DNA from: Chelydra serpentina
Lineage: Eukaryota; Chordata; Testudines; Chelydridae
Length of the DNA stretch: 64,000 bases
NCBI GenBank assembly: GCA_037349315.1
Contig: JBAIAC010000006.1
Coordinates: 21,177,501-21,241,500 of the forward strand
Reading direction: 5' to 3'
Of this stretch, positions 23,482 through 34,170 are shown piece by piece; positions within the stretch are counted from its first letter, which is position 1, and each line of letters begins with the position of its first letter. Under the pieces are notes generated by a model that was not told where the DNA came from, ran no database searches, and saw only the letters and a program-made list of their open reading frames with translations. The position numbers were made by a program, and so were the translations under genes.

Positions 23482-24121
23482 TTCAAAGGAGATCCCAAGT
23501 GCTAAGATGGAAAATGAACTCCTGAAGTGTTATTTTCTTCTCACCAATAATTATCAACCTTCAGCTAAAATACCTTTAAACTAACAGGCAACAGCGAGAA
23601 GGAAAAAAGATGATCTTCTTGCAACTAACCAATTAAGACTGTACATCTACATTTAACGTTGCAATGGGGAATAATTATTAAAAGGGGCAAAGGAAAAAAC
23701 AAAACACAGCAACAGCTTTATTTGATTTTATTAACATGAAATCTAAACAAAGATTATATGCTGTAAAGTGATCACTTGACTAGGAAAAATGATCATCTAA
23801 AACCATGTAGCATTATTTTCTGCATAGTTATTTGAAGTCAATGTATTATAGCTGTGATGAATTTGGCCCCCCACTCTCTGCTGGAGCGATATTCACTCAT
23901 AATCTGTGTTGTAGACATAAGTCAGAAAGATGGTTTGCTTGGTTTTGTTTACACTTATAGCTTTACAGATTTCCCTTGACATTTGGTTATAACTTCTCTT
24001 TGAAGCTCTTTGTTTTATTAGAACAAGAAGCATAAAGGCTTATTCCCTGCAGCCTGCACATTCATTTACCATTATAAATTGCCCAACTCAAAACAAAAAG
24101 AATCTGTAACTGTAAACAAAG
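23482..24121 (-). promoter_or_regulatory. Candidate MSGN1 upstream regulatory region with five TCF/LEF heptamers
   Basis: Upstream of the MSGN1 start, CTTTGWW heptamers occur at 23482-23488 and 23746-23752 (as WWCAAAG on +), 23998-24004 (CTTTGAA), 24008-24014 (CTTTGTT) and 24115-24121 (AACAAAG). A T-box-like core AGGTGTA lies near 24160. MSGN1 is an established Wnt/TCF and T-box target in mouse. The assignment to this region is inference. Confidence 0.45.
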
Positions 24122-24454
24122 TTGAAGTAAGTATTCTAAGTGAAAAATTACAAATACAGGTGTATTTTAAAAAAAATAGTGTATGAGCTCTATGCCCAGA
24201 CAGTAAACATTTAGAAAACATTTAGTAAAAACATAGAGGTTTTTAACTGAAAGTCATAAGTACAGCAAACATACACAAAACAAAACTAAAAGCTATTTAT
24301 GTAAGATGCTGTACTTCTAGAAATCCATCCCTTGTATTAAGAGAGAGGCAACTTTCATATATTCACAGAAAGCCTCTCCCTGCCTCCAGTGCAGTCATTG
24401 ATAAAACACCCAGTGAATTCAGTAGTGCAGCATTAGATCCATATCCCTTAAATG

Positions 24455-24857
24455 GGTGACAGGGGTGGATCACTTGATCAGGGCCGACTCCAGGCACCAG
24501 CTTTCCAAGCTGGTGCTTGGGGCAGCATCAAGAATGGGGCGGCAGTTCAAGTCCCACGGCGGCAATTCAGCGGCAGGTCCACCGCTCTTCCCGCTGCCGA
24601 ATTGCCGCTGCGGCGGGCAAGAATGGGGCGGAAGTCCGAGTCCTTGGTGGCAGGAAGAGCGGCGGACCTGCCACCAAATTGCCGCAGCGGCAGCGACTGC
24701 TTGGGGCGGCAAAATTGTTAGAGCCACCCCTGCACTTGATGATTACCTGTTCTGTTCACTCCCTCTGAAGCACCTGGCATTGGCCACTGTCAGAAGACAG
24801 GATACTGGGCTAGATGGACCTTCGGTCTGACCCAGTATGGCTGTTTTTATGTTCTTA
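24455..24857 (+). mobile_element. CR1 LINE 3' end, split by a hAT insertion
   Basis: The CR1 tail motifs GGTGACAGGGGTGGATCAC and, after the interruption, ATGATTACCTGTTCTGTTC, GGATACTGGGCTAGATGGAC and GTCTGACCCAGTATGGC run to the usual CR1 terminus. Removing 24479-24732 and one copy of its duplication restores a continuous 3' end. Confidence 0.88.
24479..24732. mobile_element. GC-rich hAT element nested in CR1
   Basis: 254 bp with a perfect 8-bp duplication CACTTGAT (24471-24478 and 24733-24740). The left end is CAGGGCCGACTCCAG and the right end is GAGCCACCCCTG. The duplicated octamer is ordinary CR1 sequence, so the hAT landed after the CR1. Confidence 0.93.
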
Positions 24858-25782
24858 AATTAATCATACTCAGTTCACATATAGCACTTTTCATCTGTAA
24901 ATCTCAAAGCCCAAGATCATCTAGTAGGTCAGTGGCAGAGATTGGAATAAAACCCAGGACTTTTGACTCAACTGCCCACTGAATCATACGGCCTCCAGTC
25001 ACAGCTTAACATTAGTTAGTAATGAATGTATCACAGAAAGAGCAAGAAACATAGAAGAGAGGAATTTGGAGTCAGGAGGGAGGAAAAGCAAGAGGCTCCC
25101 TTTGAGGACCGAACTGTGCCCTTGCAGGGCCAAATGCAACTCTTACTGAAGTCAGTAGAAATCCTCAATCTATATGTGAAGGCAAAACTTCACCCTTAAT
25201 TTGTAATTTGGAAAATGATACTAAATTCCATGATATTCTGTGAGTTTTGTAAATGAGGCTGGGGGGGGAAGGAGGGGGAAACATCCATTCTGAAAAAGAA
25301 AGAGGGGAGATGCCCAAGAATTTTATGCAGCCAGTGAATATTAAAAATTGATGGAAACATTCCATTTCTCCGTGGTTATGACACTTGCACTGGGTTAATT
25401 AAGAAAACTTATTTGTGTTCAGTTATCATCTAAGCCAATGTTCACTGAGATCAATAGACTCCCATTAACTTCAGTGGACTTTGGATCAATAAGTTGCGTA
25501 AAGTTGCCTTTATACAATCCGTTCATGGGAGCCGTGGTATGATATTAGGGTGTTCTTGTGCATGAGGTAAATGAGTGAGAACCACAAAGCAAAGGTGAAC
25601 AGTTCTGGCACTTTGCGTGGAGGCTTGTTTAACAATATTGAGCAACAGAGTATGTACTGTGCTAGGAACTCCACTACCACACCACACCCCAAGCAAGATT
25701 TTCTCCAGATTTTACACTTAGTGAGCCCATTGTCATGCTGTATGCTGGTTTGTTTCCTCATTAAGGAAAGTCAGTTGACTTA
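24858..25782. other. Intergenic, no recognised gene
   Basis: No exon recognised. Short stretches at 25125-25160 and 25440-25490 carry the CCATTAACTTCAGTGGA-type core of the palindromic MITEs described elsewhere, without clear ends. Confidence 0.5.
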
Positions 25783-25790
25783 ACCGTGAG

Positions 25791-25914
25791 TAGGGTGACC
25801 AGACAGCAGATGTGAAAAATCGGGACAGGGGGTGGAGGGTAATAGGAGCCTATATAAGAAAAAGACCCAACAATCGGGACTGTCCTTATAAAATCGGGAC
25901 ATCTGGTCACCCTA
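25791..25914. mobile_element. hAT MITE, TAGGGTGACC family, copy B (reversed)
   Basis: 124 bp with ends TAGGGTGACCAGACAGC and ACATCTGGTCACCCTA. Flanks ACCGTGAG and ACCATGAA agree at 6 of 8 positions, an aged duplication. The interior is in the opposite orientation to copy C, 290 bp away. Confidence 0.88.
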
Positions 25915-26204
25915 ACCATGAAAACATATCATGCAGCTGCCTGTGGACATTAAAAGCCAAATGATACAAACTGAGGGACATTTTCTGTGATTTCACCTAG
26001 TTGCATGCGTGCAACTGATAACATGAAAAAGAACAAGAAAGAAAGTTCTAGGGCACCTATGTACAGTAGCTATTTTTGTCCTCATTAAAACCTCTCGCAC
26101 CTCTTTTTTTTTTCCCACAGTTTCATGTTTCCTGGTGACTGTCTCTCTTTCAGATTTTACCTTCTTCCATTATATTTATCATTTTTCTATCAAAGTACTT
26201 TTTC

Positions 26205-26329
26205 TAGGGTGATCAGATGTCCTGATTTTATAGGGACAGTCCTGATATTTGGGGCTTTTTCTTATATAGGCTCCTATTACCCCCCCACCCTCTGTCCCAG
26301 ATTTTTACACTTGCTGTCTGGTCACTCTA
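26205..26329. mobile_element. hAT MITE, TAGGGTGACC family, copy C
   Basis: 125 bp with a perfect 8-bp duplication ACTTTTTC (26197-26204 and 26330-26337). It shares GGGACAGTCCTGATATTTGG and TTCTTATATAGGCTCCTATT with copies B and E. Confidence 0.93.
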
Positions 26330-26739
26330 ACTTTTTCCATAGTGTCTCTTAACACAAGAACTAAAGTGGGTCAAAAACAAAGGAATGTTTTTGAAGGGAA
26401 AAATTTGGGAGTGGGGAGTGCTGGGTCAAGGAAGTTTCCAAAAAATTATATTGCTCTTACCACTAATATTTGATATAGGGTCAAATTTTTGAATCCTGAA
26501 AGTGAAATCAAAATTAGACTCAATGATTTCACCAATCCTTATGGTTTCCTTATTTTAAAGTAGTTGAAACCATCAACAACCAATGAATTAGCAGTGTGCG
26601 CAAGTATGTATGTATGTTCACAGTTCATTTTTACTGAGCAATGTCATGTAAAAACAGCAGACACAAACACAGGAAGGTTCCATAGCTATAAATTTTGGCT
26701 GCATATGAACAGCTTTGTCTAGTATACTATGTACATAAA

Positions 26740-26926
26740 ATTGGAAGGGATTCAGACAAGATATTTATGGGTGGATGGTAGGAAAATGCAGATTATCCCA
26801 TATCTGCCTGCTATGGGGTTTCTTATACATTCGTCTGAAGCATCTGGTGCTGGCCATGGTCAGACAGGATACTGGACTAGGTGGACCACTGGTCTAATCC
26901 ATTATGGTGACTCCTATGGTCATACA
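26740..26926 (+). mobile_element. CR1 LINE 3' end (second subfamily)
   Basis: Contains GGTTTCTTATACATTCGTCT, GAAGCATCTGGTGCTGGCC and ACAGGATACTGGACTAGGTG. This is the CR1 tail type with a trimmed GTCAGACAGG motif. It ends at the hAT that follows. Confidence 0.8.
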
Positions 26927-26928
26927 AA

Positions 26929-27060
26929 CAGGGCCGGCTTTAAGCCGATTCCACCGATTTCCCGGAATTGGGCCCCGATTTTTTTTTTCTCGGCCGGAAG
27001 GATGCGGGGCCCCGCTGTCATTCTTCGCGTGGGGCCCTGCACCCGCTAAAGCCGGCCCTG
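26929..27060. mobile_element. Short GC-rich hAT MITE at the CR1 tail
   Basis: 132 bp with ends CAGGGCCGGCTTTAAG and CTAAAGCCGGCCCTG, and a perfect 8-bp duplication CATACAAA (26921-26928 and 27061-27068). Open frames inside are composition artefacts. Confidence 0.94.
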
Positions 27061-27068
27061 CATACAAA

Positions 27069-28600
27069 TCTACAAAATGGGAGAGGGGGGGGAACGGCAA
27101 CAGGCCAGATTCTGAGATGTGCCCTCTCACTGTGCTCACAATTTTGTGGCACAAAATAGAAGGTCAAGATGAGCCCCAAGGACCTGATCCAAAGCCTCTT
27201 AAAGTAAATGGAAAGATTTACATGATCTACAGTGGATTTTGGTTAGGCCCTAAGCCTCAATGTGCAAGCACAGAGACCATCTATTTGTGATTCCCATCAA
27301 ACTAATTTGTATTACAATCCATAACAGGAATAATTTGTTGATACTTGCTGAACACTTCACGATGTTGTTTTGACACTAGTAAAAATGAGATTTAAAATGT
27401 GCTACAGTGAGGAAAGCTTTTACAAATAGCCTTCATTCTCCAACTAGGTACTGGATTTATTTTTCTGTACAATATAAAATATTTGATACTCTTTCCCCTG
27501 CAAGTCTCAGTAGAAAATCAGAAAACAGAGAAATTCAGTTATTATGGGCAATATGTCCTCAAAGCTTTCCTTTAAGATATGCAAAATTCATACATTATGA
27601 ATCTAAATTTCCCTCCATGTCACACAAATCTCTGAATGTCCCCTTTTTTGTCTTTCCATAATGTAATAATATTGAAGGTTATTGAGTTATGAGTCTAATA
27701 TCATAGAAATACTCACGGACATATGATAAGGCATTTTCTGCTTGACTGATAATTTTGTTTTTTGTTTCAGTAATTTATTCAGCAGTATAAAAACTAACAT
27801 TTCAATCTTCATCTCCTTTAAAATGAGAGGTTTCTTGGTCAGATTTCTGACCTATAAGAGGGGGGTGAGGGGGAAGGAAGAAAAGTAGGAAATTATTATT
27901 AAGCTTGTTTCTGTATGAATCATTGCAGACAAAAGTCATTTTCTTAAATAACCAGAAAAGGCACTAGAATAGAATAGAAGATTTATCTTATAATATCCAT
28001 CCAAATTGTGTAAAGAAGCCCTAACACCCATGAATATTGAAATTTTTTATTAATGCAAATGTATCCTTTGGGAAAATTTACTATGAGAAATAAATATATC
28101 CAGTAGTGTATTTTTGGCAAGTTTGGGGAATGTGTAGGCAGAATAAACGTATAATAGTAAGAAGAAGTACATAAGGAGAGAAAAAGTGTTGCAATTCCAG
28201 AAAAATATAGCAGCATCAGATTTTAAATGAGTTATCGTGGGCAAGCGTGTTTCAGTAGGAAAAAGAGAAAGCAGCATTTTAATCTTTTAATATCTAATTT
28301 TATTTAACAATCGGGACAAAATTCCAGTGAGACCTCCTTTGTTTATTCCAAAAAGATGGAGAATACATTATTATAAATTAAAATGGGACCTTGGCCTCCA
28401 GGAGTTGAGAACTATATAAATATATAACAAAGAAACAGTCCCTGCCCCACACAGCTTACACAACCATACTTTGTTTTGCCTTTCAGATAACAATTCCCCA
28501 GAGACTTTACAAATGTTAACTGATTAATACCTCTTATCCAGCAATTGTGAGACTTTTATTTCCTGTTTTTAGAGGTTAAACATAGGCACAGACCAGTTAA
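27069..28600. other. Intergenic, no recognised gene
   Basis: AT-rich sequence. A degenerate palindromic repeat (ACCTGATCCAAAGCC ... GTTAGGCCCTA) sits at about 27181-27260. Nothing else is recognised. Confidence 0.5.
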
Positions 28601-28607
28601 TTACCTG

Positions 28608-28685
28608 AATTTCAAAAATGCTGAGTGAGCACTCACGGTCCCCATTGACCTCAGTAGGAGTTCAGCACTTCTGAAAATTAGCCCA
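28608..28685. repeat. Palindromic MITE fragment (CCATTGACCTCAGTAGG core)
   Basis: A near-palindrome around CCCCATTGACCTCAGTAGGA, with outer arms TTTCAAAAATGCTGAGTGAG and CAGCACTTCTGAAAATTAGC. It is one member of a dispersed group sharing the CCATTGACTTCAATGGG centre. Confidence 0.6.
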
Positions 28686-29263
28686 TAGGGCTGTTGCCCT
28701 AGGTCACACTCAGAGTACCCCAGACTCCCAATTTTCAGTTGCACTCTAACCAATACATTATGCTTCCTCCCATGCTTGTTAGTAATTTGGATACTGGGTC
28801 TTTCAAACAGCAAGGCCTTTTTCAGTATTCTTGCTCATGATGTAAGTCATGATCTCATTTCAGATAAATAAGAATTTCCTTAAGAGGACAATATTTTAAA
28901 CAACACTGATGAATAGCAAATTACAATTCACTCGAAAAGAAAACTAAAAGTCTTTAAGTCAAGAAGACAAAAGGGTGGGTGGGAATGACAGTGGACCCAA
29001 CTCTGTGAAATGCCAAGAGTCCTCACTCTTACTGAAGTCAATGAGAGTTGTGTGCGCACATGTGAGGTTCGAACGGGGACAATAACTATTACCTTCATCA
29101 TTAGCAGAACATTTATGAACAGTTGGGGATGGGATTTTCAAAAGCACTCTAAGTGCTGGCCTAACTCTGCTTTAACTAAAGTCAACTGGAGTTTTACTAT
29201 TCTAAGCACTTTTGAAAATGTGATCCTTAAACTTCAGACACTTCAATGTTCTTAAGATACATT

Positions 29264-29284
29264 AAAAAAAAAAAAAAAAAAAAA
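29264..29284 (+). repeat. A homopolymer (21 A)
   Basis: Uninterrupted A tract following ACATT, directly before the palindromic repeat at 29299. Confidence 0.9.
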
Positions 29285-29298
29285 CCTAACTAGGACCC

Positions 29299-29402
29299 CG
29301 ATCCTACAAGAGAATCATGCAGGCAGATACCATTGACTTCTGTTGGACTCCGTATGGTCACAAGAGTCACCCACACAGTTCTCTTTGCAGGATCAGGGCC
29401 TA
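29299..29402. repeat. Palindromic MITE (GATCCTACAA ... CAGGATCAGGGCC)
   Basis: The ends CCGATCCTACAAGAGAA and TTTGCAGGATCAGGGCC are inverted complements with mismatches around a core CCATTGACTTCTGTTGGA. Same group as 41126, 53222 and 55097. Confidence 0.65.
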
Positions 29403-30055
29403 TAGCTTGACTTTAAAACCTCAGATGTGAGTATTTGATCCTCCAATAAGTGGCAATCCCAACTGACTGAAAAGTGACAGCAGCTCCCCAATTCATTAAA
29501 ACAACTGATCTCTAAGCAACTGGCTTCCTAGATGAAAAGACTTACGTGTGGAATTTACACCTACCCACCTTTTAAGTACGGATTTTATTACTTAGTGTTT
29601 TTCAACTGATATTTGGGAATGTCTTTTTAATACCCCTGTTAACAGAAGTTGAAAGGAGAATAGTCTATGTGGTTGGTCTTTAATGTCTGCTGGCCATTCC
29701 AATCAGAGGGAAAGGGCAAAGGGGAAAAAATAGCCTAAAGCTGGCTTATTTTGCTCAGAAAATGGAAGACAACAGATGTTATCAAAATAATAGAGACCTA
29801 TTCAATCAGGAGAATTTCAGTGTCCAGTTCTATGGCCCCATTATTTCAGCTGTTTTTCAGACACCTGCAGTGATATTTCACCTTCTTAACTCAATCTGGA
29901 ATATTTCAAAGTTAATTTTGATATTTTAAAAACATTTGAAGACCAACAACAGTACCCATGTTCCATTAAAAGCCTAGCCAAGTTATTTCCAAGTGAGTCT
30001 CATATTTTTTCCATGAAAAGCTTGATTTTTTTTTAAGAACATTTGTTATTGGGTT
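29403..30055. other. Intergenic, no recognised gene
   Basis: AT-rich sequence. The part at 29545-29720 resembles 14285-14440, pointing to an unclassified dispersed repeat. Confidence 0.45.
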
Positions 30056-30640
30056 CAGATAGCACCTATTACTACGGCTGTGATTTTGTCATGGAAATGT
30101 TTAGTATATTTCATGGCAGAGGTACAGGACAAAGAACAATAAGCCACTGGAAGGTCACAAAATATTGTCGTTTCCTCGACATTAACATACACAAGAGTAT
30201 AGTGTGGGGTGCTGAAAGGTGAGGCCTGGGCTGGGTTGGAGAGTGAGCCTACAATGTAGCAAACAGCTCCTGTCCTGCAGGGCTGGACCCAGCTCCCCAC
30301 TCCAGGCATTGTGACCTGGTGCACGAGATCACAGCACCACTCAGGTAACCTCAGGTTTGGTTTGTCTGCCCCCCTCCCATTCCCCCTCACCCCCATAGAT
30401 GGAGACAGGAGGCAGACAGGCCAAACCTGAGTGGCACTACAACATCGTGTACCAGGCTGCAACACTATTCGGTTTGGGGGCCTAATCAAATGTGTTTTTA
30501 TAACTACTTCCAAGATTTCGTGGACTTTATTCAAATTCATGATCTCTGTGACAGTGTCTACAGTGTGACAGTGTCTACAGGCCTCTACCAGGGACCACGA
30601 CCCAGTTGTGATAAGGCATTGTACTAACAAGTAAAACATG
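30056..30640. repeat. Unclassified repeat-like block with an internal inverted repeat
   Basis: It holds an inverted pair (ACCACTCAGGTAACCTC and following to TTTGTCTGCC near 30331-30371, against GGCAGACAGGCCAAACCTGA at 30411-30430). It also has a 16-bp tandem duplication of GTGACAGTGTCTACA near 30547-30580. A 194-codon open frame on - spans it but reads through these repeats and shows no domain, so I do not call a gene. Confidence 0.4.
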
Positions 30641-31427
30641 TTTTTCTTCCATTAAAACAGCACACAGTGCCTTGCATTCTGAATGGACAGTTTTCCAGAA
30701 TGACGACAATTGTCATCAGGATGTTCAGAACCTCTTTGCAGAGCTCACAACCAGCTCCAGCAGCTGAAGAAAATCAAATTAAAAACAAAGATCTATGCTT
30801 ATTTCAAGTCAATTTGTATATTCATTAAATGCTATTTAGTACTAACCTGAGTGGGTATGAACAGGGGTGCTAACCAGTTATTCAGGCCAAATTTCAGCAC
30901 ATGATGTTCCATTTTGCCTGCTTAAATTCCCTCTTCAGTTTCAACTGGAAAAGATCATCTTTACTTCCTGTCCTAAAACTGTTGTGTGGCATTGGTGCGT
31001 GCTGCTAGATAGTTGCCATATTTCATCCCAGAGGTGGCTCCATTTTAGTGCTGGATGAAATGATCCCTGTGGAGATAGCTGGCATATCAATTTAATAGTT
31101 ATAAAACTATTGAGATCCTATGAAAAAGGGCAATGTACAAATCTGAGATCATAAACATTAACAATAATTAGCCTTCATATAGTTTGCATGTTCAAAGAAC
31201 TTCGCAAATATCAGGGCCCAAATCCAATTTCTAAGCAAAGCACTTAAGCACATGCTAAAGTCACATTGACTTCAACTGCAACCGTTTCAAGTTTCTTAGC
31301 TCTTTTTATCTGCTATGGAAATTAAGCATATGCTTAAAGTGAAGCACATGTCCTTAAGTGCCTTGCTGAAGTGAGGCCTAACAAATTAAACATGGCACAC
31401 CATTGTGAAATAAACAGGTGTGTAAGT

Positions 31428-31562
31428 ATTATATATCCCCCTCTTACAGGTAGGTAAACTGAGACAAAGTCAAGTGACTTACTCAAGGCTACACAGTAAA
31501 CCGATAGCAGAGCTGGAACTAAAGCCCACATCTCCTGATTTCTGGTCCTAAGTTCTAACTAG
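31428..31562 (-). repeat. MIR-like SINE fragment
   Basis: Antisense MIR core: TACAGGTAGGTAAACTGAGA, GTGACTTACTCAAGGCTACA, CAGAGCTGGAACTAAAGCCC. Confidence 0.75.
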
Positions 31563-32411
31563 AGAATGCAGCCTTTGCACATGGTATCATTAGGCTCTCC
31601 CATTTTCCATCTATGTTAAAATCAATACAAAGTCCAGGAAATGTTATGTTGTGGAGAACAGTGCTAGGTAATCACTAGGAAGGAATGCCTTGGCTAATGA
31701 GGCCACTATACAAGTTGGGTACTTGTGCTCAAATTGTTTTCAGCATCTTACTTCTAGGGTTGTCGCTTATGTTTTTCATCCTGACAATTTGTATTTTTGA
31801 AGGTTATGTTCAGCGTGGCAAAATCTGTCAGATTTTTTCCTACAACCTAGCAAAGACTTGCATCAACTTTTTAATAATCACATGCTAGTCAATTTTTGAT
31901 TCTTTTAAGCTTTTAACCTTCTTCTGGTCTCATACCCATGAGTTGTACAATTTCAATATTTTTTTCAGATGTCCCACCATAGCTCTGGTGATTCAGGACT
32001 CCAGTATTTTTCCTGCCACCTCCTAATGCCTGAACTGGTTCTTTGTTCCTGGGGGCCTGGATTGTCTCTGGCTGAAATCCTGGTCCCATTCAAGTCAATG
32101 ACAAAACTCCCTCTTTACTATCTTATCCTTACCTTCATCTTGTCTCCTCTGTCTCGTCCCCCTATTACTATCTTCCTCTTTCCCTGATTATCCCTCTCCT
32201 CTTGTACTCATTATCTCATCTCTCCTTCCCATCCTCTCATCTCCTGTAGGTTTCCCCATTAAATTCATCTTCTCTTTTCTTCATCCTTCTGGATGTTCCA
32301 AGTAGAACATGCTTTTTAACCCTCACAAATCACACATACATACCACATGCCAGTTCACCTGCACAATTGAGTGAATAGCTCTCTGCCACCTCCACAGAAA
32401 GATACAGTCAC
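31563..32411. other. Intergenic, pyrimidine-rich part
   Basis: No gene recognised. The segment 32100-32290 is strongly pyrimidine-rich on + (repeated TCTTCCTCTTTCCC-like strings). A hydrophobic 67-codon frame at 31685-31888 has no recognised family. Confidence 0.45.
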
Positions 32412-32414
32412 TTA

Positions 32415-32707
32415 GGGCTGATCTACACTACCCGCTGAATCAGTGGGTAGCGATTGATCTTTTGGGGATCGATTTTTCAAGTCTAGTGTAGACGCGATAA
32501 ATTGATCCCCGATCGCTTTGCTGTCAACTCTGGTAATCCACCCCGGCGAGAGGCAGAAGTGGAGTCAACAGAGGAGCGGCGGCAGTCGACATTGCAGCGT
32601 CCTCATGGCACAGTAAGTCGAGCGAGGTACGTCGACTTTAGCTACGTCATTCACATAGCTGAAGATGCGTACTTACATCGACCCCCACCCCTAGTGTAGA
32701 CCTGGCC
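32415..32707. mobile_element. PIF-Harbinger-like MITE
   Basis: 293 bp flanked by TTA on both sides (32412-32414 and 32708-32710), with ends GGGCTGATCTACACTA and TAGTGTAGACCTGGCC. A 3-bp TTA duplication and these ends fit PIF-Harbinger. CpG dinucleotides (TCGAC, TCGATC) are frequent inside, unlike the surrounding DNA. Confidence 0.8.
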
Positions 32708-33099
32708 TTACTGTGGCGAGGAAGCATTTGATCACCACCTGGGACAGGATTTGTTTTGTTTTTTCCCTTAGCTGCAACACAAGGGAAATCTCCAAAGTAT
32801 AGGTTGGAGAATTAGTAGGTCTATAGATTTAGGGTTGGGGTTCAGCTGAGGTTCTCCACTCTGTTATTGACCCTGCATAAGCTAGTGTTGCTTGGAGAAG
32901 ACTCTGCTAGAATATGTTAAACTATTTTCACTTCCATTTTTAAAACAAATGAGAGAATAGAAAGGCCAACCTCCCAGAAAAAATGCTGTCGCTTCAAAGG
33001 AAGTGACAGTAAAATGGAGACTTGCCTGTAATCAAATTCAGTCCTGCCCTTCACTTCTGTGAGCCCATTATAGTGTGGGCCACTAATTTCACCCTCAGT

Positions 33100-33360
33100 A
33101 GTGGGCACACACTCCTGCCAGGAAACATGGGCTCTATTTCGACCTCTGCCACTGACCTCCTGCAGGATGGTGGGCAAGTCACTTCACTTCTTTGTGCTTC
33201 CATTTCCCCTCCCTCCCTTTTATCTGTATTGTCTATTTGGATTGCAGCTTCTTCAGGGCAGGGGCCATCTCTTACTAGGTATTTCTATGGAGCTCAGCAC
33301 ACTGGATCCTTGACCACATTTGGGGCCTTTAGGTGCTACTGTAATACAAATAATAATTTG
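33100..33360 (+). repeat. MIR-like SINE with CR1/L2-type 3' part
   Basis: Core motif GGGCAAGTCACTTCACTTCT, followed by TTCTTCAGGGCAGGGGCCAT, TTGGGGCCTTTAGGTGCTAC and a terminal TAATACAAATAATAAT. This order is frequent in turtle MIR-like elements. Confidence 0.6.
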
Positions 33361-33884
33361 ATAGAATATACACACCGACAGCAAGGAGTTAAATCTAATC
33401 CCGAGTCTAGGATGCTATGACAATATTCTTTTAAAACTACCCAAAGTCCCCTACAGAAACAACTTACAAAAGTACATATTGGCAAGTGGGACAGAAACAA
33501 ACAGAACCAAGGGGAATATTTAATTTCCCTAACATTGACTTGCTCTGTCATGCTCTTATACACATTCAATTTAAGACTCTTGTCTGAGATCTGATGCTCA
33601 CTGAAGGGCTGATATCTACCTTTTGGAGATCAAAATGTACCAGTAACTGAATTTTCTAGGAAGTGCTACTAGAACTTAATTCTCCTAAAAGCTGCCAGGA
33701 CCATTTAATGGAGAAAACAGAAGAGGGACCTATACAATACATATTAAATATATGTTAAAATGTAAATACTTTATCAAAAAGTAATTTAGCACGTGTATAA
33801 ACCCTTTCTATCTTAAAAGAAATTGTCAAACAATAACTAATAATCTTAACACCCCTTTAAAGTTCCTAAATATTATGGGAGGCA

Positions 33885-34165
33885 GTGTGGGCCCACTGAT
33901 AGGGCAAGTGACTGACTGTGGTCTGTTCCTAGCTCTGGCACTGACCAGTTAGCGAGATACAGAGTGGTGAAGTATTTTAGCCTATCCGTAGAATGATGCT
34001 TACCTTCCTTTGAGATGAAAAGCACCATAAATAAAGTATTAATTACCCCCTTTGTACAGATAGCAAAACTGAGGCAGTGACACTGAGTGACTTAACCAAG
34101 GCTACAAACGGAATCGATGTCAAGCCCAGAATTAAATGAGTTCCGAGAACTCCGTTCTCTGATCA
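33885..34165. repeat. Two MIR-like SINEs in head-on inverted arrangement
   Basis: The + strand unit (about 33885-34035) has CCTAGCTCTGGCACTGACCA and TTTAGCCTATCCGTAGAATG. The - strand unit (about 34045-34165) has the antisense core AAACTGAGGCAGTGACACTG. They face each other with almost no spacer. Confidence 0.55.
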
Positions 34166-34170
34166 TTTTG

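Noticed and set aside
30055..30639. 194-codon open frame on -
   Set aside because: Longest unassigned frame, but it crosses an inverted repeat and a tandem duplication and shows no domain or plausible splice structure.
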